Shown here: positions 14,664 to 18,659 of the stretch, one piece after another
Numbering within the stretch: position 1 is the stretch's first letter
How the letters are laid out: each line of letters starts with the position of its first letter
Source of the DNA: an uncultured Lachnospiraceae bacterium
GTDB lineage: Bacteria; Bacillota; Clostridia; Lachnospirales; Lachnospiraceae
Reading direction: 5' to 3'
NCBI GenBank assembly: GCA_902476645.1
Contig: CABSEG010000059.1
Location: 1-18,659, forward strand
Length of the DNA: 18,659 nt
Position numbers and translations under genes: made by a program
The notes under the pieces: generated by a model
What the model saw: only the letters and a program-made list of their open reading frames with translations
Database searches by the model: none
What the model was told of the DNA's origin: nothing

Positions 14664-16070
14664 TTATACTAATTTTATAATATCACCGATTGTCAGATCC
14701 GGGTTCTCCGTGCCCTTAAACATAATCCTGCACAAATAGTAATACAGATACTCCAGATCTTCCCTGGATACCGCTTTTACCTGGTGCTCAAAACTAAAAT
14801 CCAGTCCGTTATCCTCCGGTCTGTGCATCACAGTCAGGTACATGGCCTGGGTAGTAGCCCCGTTGGGATACCATTTGGTTTTATACCGGATATCCCCCAA
14901 CTTATCCAGTCCCTTTTCCTGAAGTGTCAAAGGCTGATAGGTCAAAGACATGGGCTCATAGGTCAGGCCCTGCTGAGGCACCGGATACGTCTTGGCCCGG
15001 CAGGCAAAGTATTCCACCGGATCATAGTTGGCATGGCGGAAGTATTCGTTTTGCTTATCGCGAATTTCATAGATCCCCTCCAAAAATGTTTTATTCTCCG
15101 GAATTATGGTACGGAATGGGAAAGAGTGAATCCTGGTTCCACCGGATTTTTTCTCCTTTATGGTAGCCCTTCTGGCAATGGCCGTATTGATGGAGACGTC
15201 CTCGTTTCCATTCATTTTCTGAAAATAAGTGCGAAGCCCCATCAACAGCAGACATACTAAAGACACATGGTACCTTTCACAAAAATCCATCAATCGTTTC
15301 GTAGGTTCTGCTTCTAAGTGAAAAATGTCCAGCGCGGAATCCACACAATCTGAGGCGTTAAAGGCCGCTCTCAAATCCGGATTTTTAAATCTTTTACGGG
15401 CTTCCTCAAGATTTCCCGGTCCCTTTAGTCCATTGTAAATAGGCTCAGAAGATTCAATCACCTGCTGGAAGAATTTTCTGTCCCGCTCCTGCGCCTTGGA
15501 TCCTGCTTCATAAGCCAAATCCTTTTGAATCTGTTCGATATAGGAACACATATCTTTCGGATATGGAACCCCTTCATATTTTGCGTGACAGTACAGTTCA
15601 ATCACATCTTTTAAAAAGCAAATCAGGGATTGAGCATCCAGGATCATGTGATGTCCCAGCAGATAGATTCCGTTAAATCCATCCGGCATCTTAATCATAA
15701 CAATTCGGTTCATGGGGGAATCTTCAAATTTAAAAGGAACCTGTGTCCATGCCTGCATTGTCCTTTCTGCCTCTTCCATCGTAGTTTCGGAAAAGTCCAT
15801 AAATTCTATGTCCCGCTCTTCTTTATCCACCACGTACTGATAACAATTTCCCTCTTTATCTTTGGCAAACCGCACACGCATTCCTTCGCAGCGCTCATAA
15901 GCTTTATAAATCGACTGTTTTAATAAATCCCAGTCTATATCCACCTCGATGGTCAGGCTGGTCCCCACATTCACCACTTCTTTTTTAGGACACATCTGTT
16001 GATAAAACAGATGAAACTTCTGCGCCACCGTCAATGGGTATACCGGATATCCCTTTCTTTTTCTCATCAT
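14664..16070 (-). CDS. Free-standing condensation-domain (acyltransferase) protein
   Basis: A 468-residue protein with the fold and size of a single NRPS condensation domain, and no fused A or T domain. The catalytic motif is HHMILD (residues 140-145, HHxxxD with second His141), near residue 140 as in other C domains, but the usual Gly after Asp is Ala. An N-terminal YPLTVAQKFHLFYQQ stretch is C1-like. Family members join a carrier-bound acyl or peptidyl group to an amine or hydroxyl. Known solo examples are VibH (amide with a free polyamine) and SgcC5 (ester). Its ATG overlaps the hydrolase stop by 4 bases (ATGA), with GGGAGG upstream, and the carrier gene follows after 29 bases. The donor is expected to be that carrier; the acceptor is unknown. 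Confidence 0.85.
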   Translation of the reverse strand: MMRKRKGYPVYPLTVAQKFHLFYQQMCPKKEVVNVGTSLTIEVDIDWDLLKQSIYKAYERCEGMRVRFAKDKEGNCYQYVVDKEERDIEFMDFSETTMEEAERTMQAWTQVPFKFEDSPMNRIVMIKMPDGFNGIYLLGHHMILDAQSLICFLKDVIELYCHAKYEGVPYPKDMCSYIEQIQKDLAYEAGSKAQERDRKFFQQVIESSEPIYNGLKGPGNLEEARKRFKNPDLRAAFNASDCVDSALDIFHLEAEPTKRLMDFCERYHVSLVCLLLMGLRTYFQKMNGNEDVSINTAIARRATIKEKKSGGTRIHSFPFRTIIPENKTFLEGIYEIRDKQNEYFRHANYDPVEYFACRAKTYPVPQQGLTYEPMSLTYQPLTLQEKGLDKLGDIRYKTKWYPNGATTQAMYLTVMHRPEDNGLDFSFEHQVKAVSREDLEYLYYYLCRIMFKGTENPDLTIGDIIKLV

Positions 16071-17011
16071 TTCATAATTCCTCCCGTAAATGTATCCAGC
16101 GCCAACTCATAATCTTTTCTATCTTTATAATAACTCTCCGCGTGGCCTGCTCCTTTTACAATCAGTTTTGTCTTGGGTGCTGCATAGTTATGATAGATTT
16201 CCTCACACATGCTGCATGGAACAAAAGTGTCTGCATCCCCATGAATCAGCAGAGCTGGTACTTTTGCCTTTCTGACCTCCCTAGCCGCATTGCACTCATC
16301 CAGACCATAACCCGCTTTCTTTTTGTTGACTCGGTCCGCAATCTGAATCATGGGAAACGCCGGCAAGTGATACATGGTCTTAAGCACGTGGGTGAATACG
16401 TATTTAGGGGACGTAAAGGCACAGTCCGACACAATTCCCTTGACCTGCTCCGGCAATGTAAGACCAGAAGTCATCAATACCGTTGCCCCTCCCATGGAAG
16501 TGCCATGCAACAGAATCTGTACCTGCGGTCCCACCTCCCGGATCATCCAGCGTATCCAGCTAATCGCATCGTATCGATCCTTACATCCAAACCCGATGTA
16601 TGTTCCCTCGCTCTGGCCATGAGCCCTCTCATCTACCAACAGCATTCGATAGCCCCGCTTTAAATAATAATCAGATAGGCCAATGTAATCGCTCATGCCC
16701 TGGCTGGTATAGCCATGGAAACAGATCACCGCCTTGTCCAGTCCTTCTCCTTCAAAATAAGTCCCGTGTAGCTTTAATCCATCCTGAGATGTAATCCATA
16801 CATCCCTTCTGGGCTGCTCCATCATCCATTTTTTTCTCTCCTCCAGCAGCGGTGCATACTGACTCCAATCCGTCCCGGCCATTTTCATCGTGCGCTCCAC
16901 TTTGACATTATTGCGCATCATCGTGCGCCGGTAAAAATATGCACATCCCCCCAACTCGGCCGCCGTTAGCATTCCCAGAACCGTTGCAACTCCTCTGATC
17001 ATTCCTTTCAT
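16067..17011 (-). CDS. Membrane-anchored alpha/beta hydrolase
   Basis: A 314-residue serine hydrolase. A hydrophobic N-terminal segment (about 5-20) is followed by LGGC (Cys23), which could be an anchor or a weak lipobox. The catalytic triad is visible: Ser172 in HGTSMGG, Asp261 in HGDADTF, His290 in GAGHAES; the oxyanion HGYTSQG lies near 99-105. It resembles the YqkD-like group of Firmicutes hydrolases. ATG 17011 is preferred, with GGAG 5 bases upstream; an ATG at 17044 adds 11 residues but lacks a ribosome site. It sits between the SCP2 gene and the condensation gene and is coupled to the latter. If exported, it cannot act as a cytosolic thioesterase on the carrier protein. Substrate unknown: esterase, lipase or deacylase. 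Confidence 0.85.
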   Translation of the reverse strand: MKGMIRGVATVLGMLTAAELGGCAYFYRRTMMRNNVKVERTMKMAGTDWSQYAPLLEERKKWMMEQPRRDVWITSQDGLKLHGTYFEGEGLDKAVICFHGYTSQGMSDYIGLSDYYLKRGYRMLLVDERAHGQSEGTYIGFGCKDRYDAISWIRWMIREVGPQVQILLHGTSMGGATVLMTSGLTLPEQVKGIVSDCAFTSPKYVFTHVLKTMYHLPAFPMIQIADRVNKKKAGYGLDECNAAREVRKAKVPALLIHGDADTFVPCSMCEEIYHNYAAPKTKLIVKGAGHAESYYKDRKDYELALDTFTGGIMK

Positions 17012-17055
17012 GCCTGCTCCATTTCTGTGCCTTAGCACTAACATCGTCTATATTA

Positions 17056-17391
17056 TTATCTTTTCTTCTTACTATCGATAAATTCTTTCAGGCGCAGAGC
17101 CTTGTCTATATTTCCCTCTACCTTCAGTTTTCCAAGAGTCACTGCAAGTATGGGATCTGTTTTCCCTTCCGCAATCTTAAACAGTGTCTGTGCAGAACAG
17201 GTAAAAGCCGCGTCCCGGTCATAATACTCATAAGGTTCTACATAAAGCTTTCCCCCTTTTACTTCCACGTAAAAGATGCCTTCTCCCTCCCCGGTTACAC
17301 GAAATTCATATGCCAGATGCTCCTGGATATCGCTTACATCAGCCTCTATAAACATCCCCTTAACCTTGGCAAACATTTCTGCAAAAGTCAT
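17056..17391 (-). CDS. SCP2 sterol-carrier-like lipid-binding protein
   Basis: A 111-residue cytosolic protein that looks like an SCP2 domain: mixed alpha/beta, with strands around residues 35-55 and a C-terminal ILAVTLGKLKVEGNIDKALRLKEFI typical of the family's hydrophobic ligand end. SCP2 domains form a tunnel for acyl chains or other lipids; bacteria of this kind lack sterols. The start is ATG 17391, with AAAGGAGG (17401-17408) 9 bases upstream; the longer ORF reading would run through the promoter. It is the first gene of the operon with hydrolase, condensation protein, carrier and ligase. A role in holding a lipid substrate or product of the pathway is inferred. Confidence 0.82.
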   Translation of the reverse strand: MTFAEMFAKVKGMFIEADVSDIQEHLAYEFRVTGEGEGIFYVEVKGGKLYVEPYEYYDRDAAFTCSAQTLFKIAEGKTDPILAVTLGKLKVEGNIDKALRLKEFIDSKKKR

Positions 17392-17400
17392 CAAAAAAAT

Positions 17401-17408
17401 CCTCCTTT
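17401..17408 (-). promoter_or_regulatory. SCP2 ribosome site abutting an operator
   Basis: AAAGGAGG on the minus strand, 9 bases from ATG 17391. It directly touches the palindrome at 17409-17421, so a protein bound there could also block elongation or ribosome access. Confidence 0.75.
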
Positions 17409-17421
17409 CGACCGCTGGTCG
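17409..17421. promoter_or_regulatory. Operator 1, palindrome CGACC-GCT-GGTCG
   Basis: A perfect inverted repeat with 5-base arms and a 3-base centre. It shares GACC-N3-GGTC with the site at 17453-17465, with centres 44 bases apart, about four helical turns. It is a likely TetR-family site downstream of the SCP2 operon transcription start. Confidence 0.7.
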
Positions 17422-17433
17422 TTTCCTTTTCTC

Positions 17434-17446
17434 TGATAGACTATCA
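17434..17446. promoter_or_regulatory. Perfect palindrome TGATAG-A-CTATCA over the -10
   Basis: Six-base arms around one base, exactly between the two GACC-N3-GGTC sites and overlapping the predicted SCP2 -10. Its arms differ from theirs. It may be a second regulator's site or a by-product of the promoter sequence. Confidence 0.45.
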
Positions 17447-17466
17447 TTATTTCGACCAATGGTCAA
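17438..17466 (-). promoter_or_regulatory. Predicted promoter of the SCP2-to-ligase operon
   Basis: On the minus strand, TTGACC (17461-17466), a 17-base spacer and TAGTCT (17438-17443) with a TGN extended -10. The -35 lies inside operator 2, and operator 1 lies just past the transcription start, giving a repressed arrangement. Confidence 0.6.
17453..17465. promoter_or_regulatory. Operator 2, palindrome GACCA-A-TGGTC
   Basis: The inner 11 bases (17454-17464) are a perfect inverted repeat and share GACC-N3-GGTC with operator 1. It overlaps the -35 of the SCP2 operon, so binding would exclude RNA polymerase. The adjacent TetR gene is the obvious candidate regulator. Confidence 0.72.
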
Positions 17467-17523
17467 TAGTGATTCTGAAACGAAAATCCATGTCTTTCCA
17501 AAAGAATTTTGTATACTTTGCAA

Positions 17524-17553
17524 TTGCTTTTCTTTTTTCTATTATGATATACT
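17524..17553 (+). promoter_or_regulatory. Predicted tetR promoter
   Basis: TTGCTT (17524-17529), an 18-base spacer and TATACT (17548-17553) with a TGN extended -10 (TGATATACT), about 63 bases before ATG 17616. No GACC-N3-GGTC site overlaps it, so autoregulation would have to act from a distance. Confidence 0.55.
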
Positions 17554-17615
17554 TAACATCAACTTATAATGGATGTGTAAAAACACAGCAGAACATTCTT
17601 GAAGAGGTGACTAAG

Positions 17616-18227
17616 ATGCAAAACCAGATGAAGTATAACCGAATATTAAATGCTCTTCAGCAGCTTCTGGAAAACAAGAATATACAGACAATTTCCGTTA
17701 GTGAGATTGCCCAGACAGCCGGAATCGGAAAAGGGAGTATTTACTATTATTTTCCTTCCAAGGACGCGATTTTAGAGGCTCTTGTGGAAAGAAGCTATGA
17801 AAAACCTTTGCAGACTGCAAAAAACCTTTCGGAACAGGCAGACGTCTCTCCTTTTACCAGGATGGCTATGATTTTTCAAACCTGCCGGAACTCTTCTTCC
17901 GAATTTCTAAGATCAGAGAATCAATCCTCAGCTGGAACCCAGGAGAAATCTTTTCTTCATCAAAAGTACATGAGTCACCTGATATCCGAATTAAAACCCG
18001 TACTGGCCGAGATCATTCGGCAAGGAATCAAAGGCGGACAGATTCACTTTGACCGGCCAGAAGCTTTAGCCGAGATTGTGCTGATTGTTCTCACGGTAAA
18101 ACTGGATAACACCCTGGTTCCCTCTACAAAGGAGGATATTGAAGATACCATTTCAGGCCTTGTATCGTTGCTGGAAAAAGGTACGGAAAATCCTTCCGGC
18201 TCATTGAACTTTTTAACAAAGCTATAG
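17616..18227 (+). CDS. TetR/AcrR-family regulator of the lipid/condensation operon
   Basis: A 203-residue regulator with an N-terminal helix-turn-helix (about residues 24-52: ISVSEIAQTAGIGKGSIYYYFPSK), the most conserved TetR feature, and a helical ligand-binding domain. The start is ATG 17616, with AAGAGGTG 6 bases upstream; a longer frame from 17469 runs through the predicted promoter. It is transcribed divergently from the SCP2 operon across a 224-base gap with two matching palindromes, so it very likely represses that operon (inference). The ligand could be an acyl-CoA, acyl product or lipid. The stop is followed by no strong terminator. Confidence 0.88.
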   Translation: MQNQMKYNRILNALQQLLENKNIQTISVSEIAQTAGIGKGSIYYYFPSKDAILEALVERSYEKPLQTAKNLSEQADVSPFTRMAMIFQTCRNSSSEFLRSENQSSAGTQEKSFLHQKYMSHLISELKPVLAEIIRQGIKGGQIHFDRPEALAEIVLIVLTVKLDNTLVPSTKEDIEDTISGLVSLLEKGTENPSGSLNFLTKL

Positions 18228-18279
18228 GGAGACCGCCTCCTCCTATCGGTGACATCGTCACAGAACTTTCTCACAAATC

Positions 18280-18288
18280 TGTTATACT
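18280..18288 (+). promoter_or_regulatory. Predicted extended -10 of the thioredoxin gene
   Basis: TGTTATACT, an extended -10 element, lies 34 bases before the thioredoxin start. No good -35 is seen 17 bases upstream; extended -10 promoters can do without it. Confidence 0.5.
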
Positions 18289-18322
18289 GAGACCATCAAA
18301 TCAATCTGTAGGAGGAACATAT

Positions 18323-18628
18323 ATGTCTGCGATCAATATTACAAAAAATAATTTTCAGGAAGAAGTACTCAACAGTAAAAAAACCGTTTTGTTAGATTTT
18401 TGGGCTCCGTGGTGCGGCCCCTGTCGGATGGTGGGTCCCATTGTAGAAGAAATTGCCAGAGAGCGTCAGGATATTAAAGTATGCAAGATTGACGTAGATG
18501 ATCAGAAAGAATTGGCTTCCGCCTTTCACATCTTGAGCATCCCCACTCTGATGGTCATAAAGGATGGTCAGATTGCCAACCAGGCCATGGGAGCCAGACC
18601 GAAAGGGCAGATTTTGGCAATGCTGTAA
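18323..18628 (+). CDS. trxA: Thioredoxin
   Basis: A 101-residue cytosolic dithiol reductant with the classic active site WCGPC (residues 30-34, Cys31/Cys34) after FWAP, and cis-Pro74 in SIPT. The length is near the usual 105, with a slightly short C-terminus. It receives electrons from thioredoxin reductase and reduces protein disulfides, including the C-terminal dithiol of class II ribonucleotide reductase such as the NrdJ of this window. The start is supported by TAGGAGG 8-9 bases upstream. No thioredoxin reductase follows within the 31 bases left. Its link to the neighbouring TetR operon is positional only. Confidence 0.93.
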   Translation: MSAINITKNNFQEEVLNSKKTVLLDFWAPWCGPCRMVGPIVEEIARERQDIKVCKIDVDDQKELASAFHILSIPTLMVIKDGQIANQAMGARPKGQILAML

Positions 18629-18659
18629 GATCATGCCAATACACAAAGAGAAAATTACA

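Noticed and set aside
17392..17523. Longer start for the SCP2 gene
   Set aside because: It would translate the operators and promoter; AAAGGAGG is correctly placed for ATG 17391, and SCP2 homology starts there.
17469..17615. N-terminal extension of the TetR gene with a hydrophobic segment resembling a membrane helix
   Set aside because: The predicted promoter lies within it, and AAGAGGTG sits correctly before ATG 17616, where the normal TetR length begins.
18249..18261. GTGAC-ATC-GTCAC hairpin after the TetR stop as a terminator
   Set aside because: Only a 5-base stem and no T run follows; it could equally be chance or a small operator.

Overview
The window reads as chromosomal DNA of an anaerobic Gram-positive gut-type bacterium, most likely a Clostridia member near Lachnospiraceae (inference). 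The reasons are strong AGGAGG-type ribosome sites, TTGACA/TATAAT-type promoters, lipoprotein signal peptides, a B12-dependent ribonucleotide reductase instead of an oxygen-dependent one, several iron-sulfur proteins, and a tiny CXXC membrane protein of a clostridial type. There are no tRNA or rRNA genes, insertion sequences, CRISPR arrays or phage genes. Genes are tightly packed, and no gene-free stretch exceeds about 230 bases.

Layout. 1-651 (-): 5' part of a galactokinase gene. 879-3221 (-): class II ribonucleotide reductase nrdJ, with an NrdR-box-like operator upstream. 3359-5004 (-): a three-gene redox operon of a TlpA-type thiol lipoprotein, a 48-residue CXXC protein and a polytopic 4Fe-4S protein. 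5095-7810 (-): a cysteine-rich double-ferredoxin protein and a membrane-anchored phospholipase D-like enzyme. 7952-10787 (-): an OmpR-type response regulator, its sensor kinase and a double-PepSY lipoprotein. 10976-12806 (+): a MarR repressor overlapping a MATE exporter, with a near-consensus promoter and a palindromic operator. 12819-12870: a long perfect hairpin between convergent transcripts.

12881-17391 (-) is the most interesting part. It is a compact five-gene operon of an SCP2 lipid-binding protein, a membrane-anchored alpha/beta hydrolase, a free-standing condensation-domain protein, an acyl carrier protein and an acyl-adenylating enzyme. A TetR regulator is transcribed divergently (17616-18227, +). 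Condensation, carrier and adenylation functions, normally fused in non-ribosomal peptide synthetases, are separate proteins here. Twin GACC-N3-GGTC sites flank the operon promoter. The proposed scheme (inference) is that the ligase loads an acyl group on the carrier, the condensation enzyme passes it to a free amine or alcohol, and SCP2 and the hydrolase handle the lipid-like product or its precursor. The product cannot be read from sequence.

18323-18628 (+): a thioredoxin. Thioredoxin is the usual reductant for the C-terminal dithiol of ribonucleotide reductases such as the NrdJ here.
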